Shown piece by piece: positions 24,232 to 32,337 of a stretch of 64,000 nt of DNA. The stretch's first letter is position 1, and every line of letters begins with the position of its first letter. Below the pieces are notes generated by a model. The model did no database searches and was not told the origin of the DNA. It was given only the letters and a program-made list of their open reading frames with translations. A program made the translations under genes and the position numbers. The DNA is from Rhodospirillales bacterium. Lineage in GTDB: Bacteria > Pseudomonadota > Alphaproteobacteria > Rhodospirillales > Casp-alpha2. Location: contig JAEPMA010000003.1 in the NCBI GenBank assembly GCA_017644185.1, positions 310,001 to 374,000 of the forward strand, in the 5' to 3' direction.

Positions 24232-25431
24232 ATGAGCAAAGACACATCTGCGAAATCCTGGCGCCCGGCGACACAACTCGTGCGCGGCGGCACCCAACGT
24301 TCACCTTTCGAAGAGACATCGGAAGCGATCTTCCTCACATCCGGCTATGTTTATCCCAGCGCTGACGAAGCTGAGCTTGCGTTCAAAGGTGACAGGCAAC
24401 GTTATATCTATTCCCGTTACGCCAACCCGACGCTTTCGATGTTTGAAGAGCGGCTCGCCCTTCTTGAGGGTGCGGAGTACTGCGTTTCCACCGCGAGCGG
24501 TATGTCGGCTGTGTTCGCAGCGCTCGCATCGCAGTTGAAGGCCGGCGACCGGATCGTCGCATCGAAAGCGCTGTTCGGATCATGTCTCTATATCATCGCC
24601 GACCAGTTGCCGAAGTTCGGTGTCGAAGCGGAGTTCGTCGACGGGACCGATTACGATGCATGGGAAGAAGCACTCTCGAAACCGGCGAATGCAGTGTTCA
24701 TGGAAACACCGTCGAACCCTTGTCTCGAAGTCATCGACATCAAGAAGGTGTCGGAAATGGCGCATGCGGCGGGCGCACGTGTCGTCGTCGATAATGTCTT
24801 CGCGACACCTGTCCTCCAGCGTCCCCTCGCACTCGGTGCCGATATCGTGGTTTACTCGGCGACCAAGCACATCGACGGGCAGGGCCGCACGTTAGGTGGC
24901 GCCATTCTGACTAATGATCAGGAATTCATCGAAGATCACCTCACACCCTGGATGCGGCATACCGGTCCGGCGCTATCGCCCTTCAATGCCTGGGTGTTAT
25001 TAAAGGGGCTCGAGACCCTCGCGGTCCGTGTCAAACAGCATTGCGAGAACGCGGCGAAGATCGCCACGTTTCTCGACAACCATCCGAAGATTGAGAAGGC
25101 GATCTATCCCGGCCTGAAGAGCCACCCCCAGCATAATCTGGCACTGGCACAGATGAACGGCCAGGGGTCCAGTCTGATCGCGTTCGAGATCAAGGGCGGC
25201 AAGAAGGCGAGTTTCAGCACGCTGAACGCACTCGGCATCGTCGATATCTCCAATAATCTGGGCGATGCAAAAAGCCTGATCACCCACCCGGCGACGACGA
25301 CGCACCAACGTCTGAGCGACGAAGAAAAAGCCGCACTCGGCATCACGGACGGCTTGGTGCGGTTATCTGTCGGACTGGAAGATGCAGACGATCTGATCGA
25401 GGATCTGGACCGGGCGCTCGCCTCGGCCTGA
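24232..25431 (+). CDS. metZ: O-succinylhomoserine sulfhydrylase
   Basis: PLP enzyme that makes homocysteine from O-succinylhomoserine and sulfide, 399 residues. The family segments are clear: YSRYANPTLSMFEERLALLEG (in pieces), the PLP-lysine region YSATKHIDGQGRTLGGAIL near residue 205, and the C-terminal THPATTTHQRLS and LVRLSVGLEDADDL. TTGGAGG lies upstream of the ATG. It is controlled by the SAM-II riboswitch and terminator in its 130-base leader, so high SAM should switch it off. Confidence 0.96.
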   Translation: MSKDTSAKSWRPATQLVRGGTQRSPFEETSEAIFLTSGYVYPSADEAELAFKGDRQRYIYSRYANPTLSMFEERLALLEGAEYCVSTASGMSAVFAALASQLKAGDRIVASKALFGSCLYIIADQLPKFGVEAEFVDGTDYDAWEEALSKPANAVFMETPSNPCLEVIDIKKVSEMAHAAGARVVVDNVFATPVLQRPLALGADIVVYSATKHIDGQGRTLGGAILTNDQEFIEDHLTPWMRHTGPALSPFNAWVLLKGLETLAVRVKQHCENAAKIATFLDNHPKIEKAIYPGLKSHPQHNLALAQMNGQGSSLIAFEIKGGKKASFSTLNALGIVDISNNLGDAKSLITHPATTTHQRLSDEEKAALGITDGLVRLSVGLEDADDLIEDLDRALASA

Positions 25432-25434
25432 CAC

Positions 25435-26247
25435 CTAACCGGCGCGGCGCGGCAAACTCTCAAGCCGTGCCGCCGTCGCGCCGATACTGCCACCACCGAT
25501 AACCTGACCATCGATCCGAACCACCGGGCGGATCGAAAGGCTCGACGTCAGGAACACTTCGTCGGCGCACTTCAACTCCGCCGCCGATATGCTCCGTTCA
25601 GTGACGGTTTCGGTTTCCATCACACACGCCCGCATGATTCCGGGTAACGCCCCATCCGAAACGAGCGGGGTCACCAGTTCGTCCCCAATGCGGCAGAACA
25701 CGTTCGCCGCCGTCGCTTCGGCAACCAGGTCGAGGGTATTCAGCATGATCGCCTCGCCGGCACCGGCGTGGGCGGCTTCACGCGCGGCAATGACGGCATC
25801 CAGATAGTTCGTGCTTTTGATCCGCGTCAGCGGGGACCGATCGTTCCGCCGTGTCGACGTCGCGATTATCGCCTCGACCGGCGTCCCCTTACCCACGGGG
25901 CCGGTCGCCGCCGAAATCATCAAGGTTGGTTCCGTTTTAGCCGGCGGCAACAGGCCCCGTGGCGCCGAACCACGTAAAAGCGTGATACGGACCGATCCTT
26001 CCATCACATCCTCAGCCGTACAAATCTCGGTCACCGCATCGATCAGGGTTTCTGCATCAACATTCACGGGAATGCCGAGCACCCCTGCGCCGCTTATCAG
26101 ACGTGCCAAGTGACGCGCCAACCGAAGAGGTGTGCGGTCGATCAACGCGAGGGTTTCGAATATACCGTCGCCGAGGGTGACACCCCGGTCGTCTGCATCG
26201 ATCGCACCCTTGGTATCAACGATGCTTCCGTTCACCCAGACCTTCAT
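25435..26247 (-). CDS. pabC: Aminodeoxychorismate lyase (class IV aminotransferase fold)
   Basis: 270-residue PLP fold-IV enzyme. Visible: the N-terminal DDRGVTLGDGIFET, the PLP-lysine segment RIKSTNYLDAVIA near residue 145, and EATAANVF further on. Fold-IV enzymes include branched-chain aminotransferases and D-amino-acid aminotransferase, but the 4-base overlap with pabB just upstream makes PabC the best call: it releases pyruvate to form p-aminobenzoate for folate. Confidence 0.88.
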   Translation of the reverse strand: MKVWVNGSIVDTKGAIDADDRGVTLGDGIFETLALIDRTPLRLARHLARLISGAGVLGIPVNVDAETLIDAVTEICTAEDVMEGSVRITLLRGSAPRGLLPPAKTEPTLMISAATGPVGKGTPVEAIIATSTRRNDRSPLTRIKSTNYLDAVIAAREAAHAGAGEAIMLNTLDLVAEATAANVFCRIGDELVTPLVSDGALPGIMRACVMETETVTERSISAAELKCADEVFLTSSLSIRPVVRIDGQVIGGGSIGATAARLESLPRRAG

Positions 26248-27611
26248 GATTTCGCCTCACCAGTAACACTGGCCAATAGTGGCGCCGCCTTGGTCCGCAT
26301 CTCTTCATACTCAGCGGCCGGGTCACTATCGGCAACGATCCCGCCACCGGCATGGGCCGAGACCGTACCTTCCGAAACCATCAGCGAGCGTATCACGATG
26401 TTGGAATCCATCCCCCCGTCCATACCCGCCCAGAATACACTGCCGCAGTAGGCAGCACGCCGAGAACGCTCCAATTCGTGTATGATCTCCATGGCCCTGA
26501 TCTTCGGCGCACCTGTCACGGATCCACCTGGGAAGGTGGCCCGGAACAGATCGACAGCATCGAAACCTGGGCGCAACTTACCGACGATTTCCGAAACCAA
26601 ATGGTGGACGCGCGCAAACGTCTCAAGCTCGCACAAAGCGGTCACACCAACGCTACCGATCAGGGCGACGCGGGAGATATCGTTTCGTAAAAGGTCGACG
26701 ATCATCAGGTTCTCTGCCTGGTCCTTGATGCTTTCCGTCAGTTCCAACGCATAATCGACGTCGACTTCGGGGACATCGCTGCGAGGCCTCGTCCCTTTGA
26801 TGGGCCGGGTTGAAATCCGCCCCGTCGTATCAAGTTTCAAAAACCGCTCCGGCGATGCGCATAGTAATTGATGGCCGGGGCCGCATGCGACATATGCCGC
26901 AAAAGGCGCGGGGGTGGCCCAGCGAAGGCGGCGATAAAGCATGTAAGGCGTGAGCCCCGCCGGCAGATCGGCGACGGCGCGGGTTGTGATATTCGCTTGA
27001 AAAATGTCACCGGCATAAATGTAGTCGATGGCACGCTGGACGGCGGCTTCATATGCGGCCCGATCCATTTCCCAACGCCAGTCCGCGACTGGTGCCCGAT
27101 CCAGAGGCGGCAACGCCCCGGCCGCCGCGATCTTCCCAGCCATGTTTTCAATACGCTTGGCCGCCGATGGACGGCCCGGCATCAGATCGGCAGCAACAAC
27201 CCAGGCACGGTTCTCAAACGTATCGAAGGCTGCGACGGTGTCATAAAGGCCCACCGCGACAGCCGGAAAACCGGTGCCCCCTCGATGGGGCGGGAGGCGC
27301 TCGATAATCCCACCAAGTTCATAGCCTAAGACCCCGCACAATCCGGTCTGAAACGGCGGCAGGGCTGGATCAGTGTCGAGGCGCGCCATATGCAGGAGTG
27401 TGCGCAACTTTCCAAAAGGGTCGCCGGACTCAAGACCGCCGGGGCTATCGATAAGGGTTTCCGCCGGATCGACGGCGATATAGGCATACCGCCCCCGGCC
27501 GCCCCCTTCATCCGCGCTGTCGAGCAGCACGGCGACCGGATCGTTTGCGAACGGCTGGAAGGCCGCCACAGGGTCTTGGTAGGGGATTTCCTTGGCTAAT
27601 GGTCTGGCCAT
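26244..27611 (-). CDS. pabB: Aminodeoxychorismate synthase component I
   Basis: 455-residue chorismate-utilising enzyme that aminates chorismate for p-aminobenzoate. The C-terminal catalytic part has the family blocks YIYAGDIFQANITTR, FLKLDTTGRISTRPIKGTRPR (in pieces), ENLMIVDLLRNDISR and FPGGSVTGAPKIRAMEII. No glutaminase domain (PabA) is fused or adjacent. The gene starts right behind a perfect 11-bp hairpin and overlaps pabC by 4 bases. Confidence 0.93.
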   Translation of the reverse strand: MARPLAKEIPYQDPVAAFQPFANDPVAVLLDSADEGGGRGRYAYIAVDPAETLIDSPGGLESGDPFGKLRTLLHMARLDTDPALPPFQTGLCGVLGYELGGIIERLPPHRGGTGFPAVAVGLYDTVAAFDTFENRAWVVAADLMPGRPSAAKRIENMAGKIAAAGALPPLDRAPVADWRWEMDRAAYEAAVQRAIDYIYAGDIFQANITTRAVADLPAGLTPYMLYRRLRWATPAPFAAYVACGPGHQLLCASPERFLKLDTTGRISTRPIKGTRPRSDVPEVDVDYALELTESIKDQAENLMIVDLLRNDISRVALIGSVGVTALCELETFARVHHLVSEIVGKLRPGFDAVDLFRATFPGGSVTGAPKIRAMEIIHELERSRRAAYCGSVFWAGMDGGMDSNIVIRSLMVSEGTVSAHAGGGIVADSDPAAEYEEMRTKAAPLLASVTGEAKS

Positions 27612-27618
27612 GGCTTAC

Positions 27619-27641
27619 GCCGCCACCCCCGGGGTGGCGGC
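27619..27641 (-). repeat. Perfect hairpin between hydroxyacid dehydrogenase gene and pabB
   Basis: GCCGCCACCCC, one base, GGGGTGGCGGC: an 11-bp perfect inverted repeat with no T run. It fills the 35-base gap after the dehydrogenase stop and ends eight bases before the pabB ATG, so it covers the expected ribosome-binding site of pabB. It could be a weak terminator or a translational brake. Confidence 0.7.
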
Positions 27642-27646
27642 TCCGA

Positions 27647-28633
27647 TCAGAAACTGTCGCCGAGCACCCGGTCGGGCGGGGCATGGCCATCGACGAAGGT
27701 CTTGATGTTGATCAATACCTTTTCGCCCATGTCATTACGGCCTTCGTGCGTTGCTGATCCCATGTGCGGCAGGAGGACGACATTGTCCAGCGCCAAGAGC
27801 TTCGGATTAACGGCGGGTTCGTGTTCGAAGACATCGAGGCCGGCACCCGCGATTTCGCCATTCGACAACATCCGGGTGAGGGCGTTCTCGTCGATGATCT
27901 CGCCACGCGCGGTGTTGACGATCACCGCGTTTTCCCGAAGCAGTTTAAGACGCCGCGCCGACAGCAAGTGGTACGTCGCCGGCGTATGCGGGCAGTTGAC
28001 CGAGACAAAATCCATTCGGGCCAGCATCTGGTCGAGACTCTCCCAATAGGTCGCCTCGAGCTCGTTCTCCACCGCTTCCGGGACCTGACGGCGGTTATGG
28101 TAGTGGATCGATAAACCGAAACCGCGGGCGCGCCGCGCCACGGCCTGACCGATCCGCCCCATCCCGATGATGCCGAGACGCTTTCCGTAAATACGGTGGC
28201 CGAGCATCCAGGTCGGCGACCAGCCGGGCCAATCCCCATTCCGCAACTGACGCTCGCCCTCGGTCAAACGCCGTGGAACCGCCAGCAACAGCGCCATCGT
28301 CATATCCGCCGTATCCTCGGTCAGGACATCGGGCGTATTGGTGATGGTGATCCCGCGCTGACGCGCCGTCGCCAGGTCAATGTGATCGACCCCGGCACCG
28401 TAGTTGGCGATCAGGCGAAGGTTGGCCCCCGACTGGCTGAGAATTTTGGCGTCAATTCTGTCGGTCACCGTCGGCACGAGCACATCCGCAGTCTTTACGG
28501 CTTCTGCCAGCTCTGACGCGGACATTGGTGTGTCGTCGAGGTTTAGCCGGACGTCGAACAACTCCATCATGCGGGTTTCGATGGCATCCGGCAGCTTTCG
28601 AGTGACAACGACGATTGGCTTGTTACGCGGCAT
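27647..28633 (-). CDS. D-isomer-specific 2-hydroxyacid dehydrogenase (glyoxylate/hydroxypyruvate reductase type)
   Basis: 328-residue NAD(P)-dependent enzyme. The Rossmann loop GIIGMGRIGQAVARRA is near residue 150. The catalytic set is in NTARGEIID (Arg region), ELEATY and the late LLPHMGSATHEGR (His). The sequence style matches GyaR-like glyoxylate reductases. AllA in this window makes glyoxylate, but the genes are 19 kb apart, so a link is only metabolic speculation. Substrate preference cannot be read from the sequence. Confidence 0.9.
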   Translation of the reverse strand: MPRNKPIVVVTRKLPDAIETRMMELFDVRLNLDDTPMSASELAEAVKTADVLVPTVTDRIDAKILSQSGANLRLIANYGAGVDHIDLATARQRGITITNTPDVLTEDTADMTMALLLAVPRRLTEGERQLRNGDWPGWSPTWMLGHRIYGKRLGIIGMGRIGQAVARRARGFGLSIHYHNRRQVPEAVENELEATYWESLDQMLARMDFVSVNCPHTPATYHLLSARRLKLLRENAVIVNTARGEIIDENALTRMLSNGEIAGAGLDVFEHEPAVNPKLLALDNVVLLPHMGSATHEGRNDMGEKVLINIKTFVDGHAPPDRVLGDSF

Positions 28634-28736
28634 TTTCGAGCCCTTTCAACGCGCTTTGGTAGCCGTGGCCATAGCAATCCGTCACGGGGTTGTCCAGTAA
28701 CTTGACCGGAGGCGCTACGGTGGCGATAAACACTCC

Positions 28737-29261
28737 ATGAATAGCATGCGCCCGCGTCGTCGTCCCCTTTTGCTGACGATACTCGTTATTGCCGGATTTT
28801 TTATGGTCGGCATGTCGGAAAGCCACGCGCAGACCCAAGGTACGGGCCTGCCGCTCCCCCGCTACGTCAGCCTGCGCGCGGCCGAGGTCAACCTCCGCAC
28901 GGGCCCCGGCGTCCAGTATCCGGTTGAATGGATATTCCAGCGCGAATCATTACCCGTCGAAATCATCAAGGAATACCGCACCTGGCGGCTTGTCCGGGAT
29001 TGGGAAGGCACGCAGGGGTGGATGCATCAGAGCATGCTGTCCGGCAAGCGCACCTTCCTCGTCACCGGCAAAGACCGGACGATCCGGGCCGAGCCGGACA
29101 CCAAAACCCGCGCCGTCGCCATCGTTCAGCACGGCACCATCGGCGAGATCACGTCCTGCCCCGCCGCGACTGGCTGGTGCCAGGTACGGATCAGGGGCAT
29201 CGAAGGCTGGTTGCGCCGCGTGGAGTTCTGGGGCGTCTACCGAAACGAAACCTTCGAATGA
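28737..29261 (+). CDS. Secreted SH3-domain protein
   Basis: 174 residues. A signal-anchor or signal peptide of about 32 residues ends near SHAQTQ. Two bacterial SH3-like (DUF1058 type) repeats follow: the first has SLRAAEVNLRTGPGVQYPVEWIF (in pieces) and the second TGKDRTIRAEPDTKTRAVAIV. Such proteins are periplasmic and often bind cell-wall peptides. It is divergent from the hydroxyacid dehydrogenase gene, with 103 bases between. Confidence 0.85.
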   Translation: MNSMRPRRRPLLLTILVIAGFFMVGMSESHAQTQGTGLPLPRYVSLRAAEVNLRTGPGVQYPVEWIFQRESLPVEIIKEYRTWRLVRDWEGTQGWMHQSMLSGKRTFLVTGKDRTIRAEPDTKTRAVAIVQHGTIGEITSCPAATGWCQVRIRGIEGWLRRVEFWGVYRNETFE

Positions 29262-29264
29262 CGG

Positions 29265-29852
29265 CTAGGCCAGGTCGCCTGCGAGCGCGGCCCTGGTTGC
29301 TTCCGAAAACACCGCGATATGCCCGTACTTCGGATGGTTGATCCCGAGCAGCACGCGGCCGTCGAAGGCCTTGAACTTTTCCGCTTGGGCATCGGTGAAT
29401 GGAAAGTGGATGAACTGCACCGACGACGCCTTGCCGTCCGCCGTGGTCCGGTCGACATCGTCTTCCGGCACGCCTTTGACGGTTTCGTCGTCAAACTCGA
29501 GAGTGATGGTTTCCTCGACCCCGCCAAGCCCGGACAGAAAAACTTTCCGGCGCGCTTCGTCCTCGACCTCGAACATAAGAGTAGCGACCAGCTCGCGGCC
29601 GTTCGGAATAAGGGGATTGTACGCCGCGAGTTCGTCGGCGATCTGTTCTTCGCCGCCCTTTTCGATGTAGAGCATTTCGTGGACCTGGTGCCACATGGTG
29701 TCGTAGTTCTCGAAATAGAACGTGGCATCGGGGCCGCACGCAACGCGCCGGTCACGTTTCATCGCCGTGACGGCGGTCCGGCGTTCCTTGCGGGTCTTCG
29801 CATACTCGTCGACAGGCATGATGTCTTCACGAGTGATCTCGGTTCTGAGCAT
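29265..29852 (-). CDS. DUF3501 family protein
   Basis: 195 residues from an ATG at 29852 preceded by CGGAGAAG. It belongs to an uncharacterised soluble family recognised by RKERRTAVTAMKRDRRVACGPDATFYFEN (in pieces) and the EVEDEARRKVFLSGLGG block. It is the third gene of a conserved unit: rubrerythrin, heterodisulfide-reductase-like Fe-S protein, DUF3501. The unit suggests a role in peroxide or iron homeostasis, as inferred for its neighbours. Confidence 0.85.
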   Translation of the reverse strand: MLRTEITREDIMPVDEYAKTRKERRTAVTAMKRDRRVACGPDATFYFENYDTMWHQVHEMLYIEKGGEEQIADELAAYNPLIPNGRELVATLMFEVEDEARRKVFLSGLGGVEETITLEFDDETVKGVPEDDVDRTTADGKASSVQFIHFPFTDAQAEKFKAFDGRVLLGINHPKYGHIAVFSEATRAALAGDLA

Positions 29853-29879
29853 CAAATCTTCTCCGTTTAAAAAGTCGTC

Positions 29880-31211
29880 TTATAAACCGTACGCACGGGC
29901 GAACACTTCGACCGGATGGGTCACGTGCTCAATGCCGTCGGTCGGTTTATCCAGCATCTCGATACCCTGCACGATGTGATCGCGTGCCAGAGGGCATTCC
30001 GACAACACATACTTGGCACCGGCGTCCCCGGCCTTTCTGGCGACCGGCTTGCCGACCTTGAGGCCGACTTCGAAATTGTCCTTCATCACACCCCATGAAC
30101 CGCCGTGCCCGGAACAGCGCTCGATGACATCAAGCTTCACGTCCGGAATTAGACGTAACATCTCGGCAGCCTTCTGGCCCATGTTTTGAGCCCGGGAATG
30201 ACATGAGATATGCACCGTCAGACCGCCATCAAGGGCTGCCAGACCATCGGCCAAGCCTTCGTCCTTGGCGATCGAAACGATGTACTCGGTGATGTCGAAC
30301 GTGGCGCCACTAAGCGTTTTGACGTCGTCATCATCGGGGACGACGAGCGGCCATTCAAACTTGAGCATCAAGGCGCACGACGGAACGAGCGCGATCACGT
30401 CGTACCCTTTCTCGATCCATGGCTTCAGGTCCTGCGCCGTCGCCTTGGCGCTTTCCGCGACGGCCGCGATATCACCCTGTTCGAGTTGCGGCATCCCACA
30501 ACAACGAGGATAGACAACTTCCGTTTCGACCCCGTTCTTCGCCAAGATGGCGCGGGCCGCTTTACCGATGTCCGGGTTGTTGTAGTTGGCGAAACAGGTC
30601 GCGTAGAGAACCGCCTTGCGGCCATGCGCAGGGGCGTCGGTGTTCACGGAAGGCACGTCGGTCTGTCCGGTGAACGGCGTCGACGCGAACTCGGGCAACT
30701 TGGCTTTCCGATGGACGCCGAGCGTCGCTTCCATGGCGGGCCGGGTCAACGAATTGCCGCACTTCGATGCCCAGTTCGCGAGCCCCGCGACCTTGCTGGC
30801 AATCTCGCCGTTTCTGTCGGTCTTGGTCAGCTGCTTCGCCGCGAAGGGTACGTCACCCTTTTTCAGCTCGATGGCACGATAGCGCAGCATCAGGTGCGGG
30901 AAGTCGAGGTTAAATTCGTGTGGTGGGACATAGGGGCACTTCGTCATGAAGCACATGTCGCAGAGTGTGCAGGCGTCGACGACGGGCTTGAAATCTGCAC
31001 TGTCGACGGAATCAAGCTCACCCGTTTCAGACTCGTCGATCAGATCGAAAAGCCTGGGGAAGCTGTCGCACAGGTTAAAGCAGCGCCGGCATCCATGACA
31101 GATGTCGAAAACGCGGCGCAGTTCTTCATCGAGTTTCGTTTCGTCGTAAAAATCCGGATCCTGCCAAGGGATCGGGTGGCGCTCCGGCGCCTCAAGACTG
31201 CCTTCGCTCAT
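29880..31211 (-). CDS. Fe-S protein related to heterodisulfide reductase (GlpC/CCG type)
   Basis: 443 residues. The N-terminal part carries two 4Fe-4S ferredoxin-like motifs, CHGCRRCFNLC near residue 38 and CTLCDMCFMTKCP near 82. The C-terminal half has two CCG-type cysteine-rich domains, the first with RCCGMPQLEQGD around 240 and the second with CSGHGGSW around 365. Such subunits pass electrons between quinone, flavin or thiol partners. Sitting between rubrerythrin and DUF3501, it may feed electrons to rubrerythrin (inference). It has no membrane anchor. Confidence 0.9.
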   Translation of the reverse strand: MSEGSLEAPERHPIPWQDPDFYDETKLDEELRRVFDICHGCRRCFNLCDSFPRLFDLIDESETGELDSVDSADFKPVVDACTLCDMCFMTKCPYVPPHEFNLDFPHLMLRYRAIELKKGDVPFAAKQLTKTDRNGEIASKVAGLANWASKCGNSLTRPAMEATLGVHRKAKLPEFASTPFTGQTDVPSVNTDAPAHGRKAVLYATCFANYNNPDIGKAARAILAKNGVETEVVYPRCCGMPQLEQGDIAAVAESAKATAQDLKPWIEKGYDVIALVPSCALMLKFEWPLVVPDDDDVKTLSGATFDITEYIVSIAKDEGLADGLAALDGGLTVHISCHSRAQNMGQKAAEMLRLIPDVKLDVIERCSGHGGSWGVMKDNFEVGLKVGKPVARKAGDAGAKYVLSECPLARDHIVQGIEMLDKPTDGIEHVTHPVEVFARAYGL

Positions 31212-31259
31212 GACTGATTCCTCAGAATATGAAACGCGGGTTCAAACACGCAGGATGAT

Positions 31260-31310
31260 GAAGGGGGGCACACGCCCCCCTTCGATATCGCATCGATCAA
31301 GCGATGCGAT
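31260..31310 (-). repeat. Two tandem hairpins between rubrerythrin and Fe-S genes
   Basis: Two perfect stem-loops read on the minus strand. The first (31287-31310) has 9-bp arms ATCGCATCG/CGATGCGAT and begins at the rubrerythrin stop codon. The second (31260-31283) has 10-bp arms GAAGGGGGGC/GCCCCCCTTC with a 4-base loop. Neither has a T run. They could protect the 3' end of the rubrerythrin message or attenuate readthrough into the Fe-S gene. Confidence 0.75.
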
Positions 31311-31726
31311 TATTCCATCGTGTCGAGCGCTTTCTGGAAGCGGCCGGCGTGCGACTTTTCGGCCTTCGCCAGCGTTTCGAACCAGTCGGCAATTTCGTCG
31401 AAACCTTCTTCACGGGCGGTCTTGGCCATACCCGGGTACATGTCGGTGTACTCGTGCGTCTCACCGGCAATCGCCGCTTTCAGGTTGGCACCGGTATCGC
31501 CGATCGGCTCGCCCGTCGCCGGGTCACCGACCTCTTCGAGGAATTCGAGGTGGCCGTGCGCGTGACCCGTTTCACCTTCGGCGGTGGAGCGGAACACGGC
31601 GGCAACGTCGTTGTAACCCTCAACGTCAGCTTTCTGCGCGAAATACAGGTAGCGGCGGTTGGCCTGCGATTCGCCGGCAAAAGCTTCTTTCAGATTCTCT
31701 TCGGTCTTCGTTCCCTTGAGGGACAT
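31310..31726 (-). CDS. Rubrerythrin-type diiron protein
   Basis: 138 residues from an ATG at 31726 with GGAGG ahead. It is the ferritin-like diiron four-helix bundle only: [22 protein letters not shown] (in pieces) gives the first Glu ligand, [19 protein letters not shown] and [18 protein letters not shown] supply further Glu/His ligands, and [10 protein letters not shown] ends the set. The usual C-terminal rubredoxin domain is missing, so an outside electron donor is needed; the Fe-S protein downstream is a candidate. Likely a peroxide reductase under Irr control. Confidence 0.93.
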   Translation of the reverse strand: MSLKGTKTEENLKEAFAGESQANRRYLYFAQKADVEGYNDVAAVFRSTAEGETGHAHGHLEFLEEVGDPATGEPIGDTGANLKAAIAGETHEYTDMYPGMAKTAREEGFDEIADWFETLAKAEKSHAGRFQKALDTME

Positions 31727-31753
31727 ATGATCCTCCTTCTGCATAATCTCTTT

Positions 31754-31785
31754 GAGTGGCAATACTCATGCGAGTGGCAATACTC
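31754..31785 (-). promoter_or_regulatory. Tandem 14-bp operator-like repeat upstream of rubrerythrin
   Basis: GAGTGGCAATACTC occurs twice, 18 bases apart start to start (31754-31767 and 31772-31785). Each copy is itself symmetric (GAGT, six bases, ACTC). The pair lies 28-59 bases before the rubrerythrin start, where a regulator or an RNA structure would act. It does not match the Irr or Fur boxes I know. Confidence 0.55.
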
Positions 31786-31847
31786 GTAAGGGCGCAGAGG
31801 CCCGTGCACGCAGCAATATGCCCCTCGCTCAGCAGCAAGTCAACGGA

Positions 31848-31862
31848 TTAGAATCGTTCTAA
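31848..31862. promoter_or_regulatory. ICE-like Irr box
   Basis: TTAGAATCGTTCTAA, a perfect 6-3-6 palindrome with the core of the iron control element bound by Irr. It lies between irr and the rubrerythrin gene, about 122 bases upstream of the latter's start and 11 bases beyond the irr stop. It most likely places the rubrerythrin unit under Irr. Confidence 0.75.
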
Positions 31863-31872
31863 GTTTGAAAAA

Positions 31873-32289
31873 TCAGTCTTCGCGAACGCGAATGACGACA
31901 TCGACGCGGGAAATTTTCGCCCCGCCCGGCGGCGTGGGCAGACTGGACACCACGACATCATTGGACGCCACATCTTCAAGATGGCCGTCGTTCTCGAAGT
32001 AGAAGTGATGGTGGTCGGATGTATTGGTGTCGAAATAGGAACGGCCCGCCTCGACCGCGATTTCCCGCAGTAGCCCGGCCTGCGTGAACTGGTGCAACGT
32101 GTTGTAAACCGTGGCCAGCGAAACGGATACGCGCGCCGCAGTGGCTTCGTTATGAAGCATTTCTGCGCTGATATGGCGGTCCTCGCCGCGGAACATCAGT
32201 TCCGCCAAAGCGATACGCTGGCGCGTCGGGCGAAGGCCCGCGTCCCGCAACTTGCCTATGATCGGCGCGTATCGTTTTTGATCCGTCAT
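31873..32289 (-). CDS. irr: Iron response regulator Irr (Fur family)
   Basis: 138 residues of the Fur superfamily. The winged helix has GLRPTRQRIALAELMF and VSLATVYNTLHQFTQAG. The dimer domain holds the diagnostic SDHHHFYFENDG, whose triple histidine binds heme or metal in Irr. The C-terminus lacks the CxxC zinc motifs of classical Fur. Irr controls heme and iron genes in alphaproteobacteria and is degraded or inactivated when heme is available. It follows the fabA-fabB-fabI genes on the same strand. Confidence 0.93.
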   Translation of the reverse strand: MTDQKRYAPIIGKLRDAGLRPTRQRIALAELMFRGEDRHISAEMLHNEATAARVSVSLATVYNTLHQFTQAGLLREIAVEAGRSYFDTNTSDHHHFYFENDGHLEDVASNDVVVSSLPTPPGGAKISRVDVVIRVRED

Positions 32290-32337
32290 ATCCGTTACTT
32301 AATTAATCCTGCAAAAAAGTGCAATGGTGGTCTGCAG

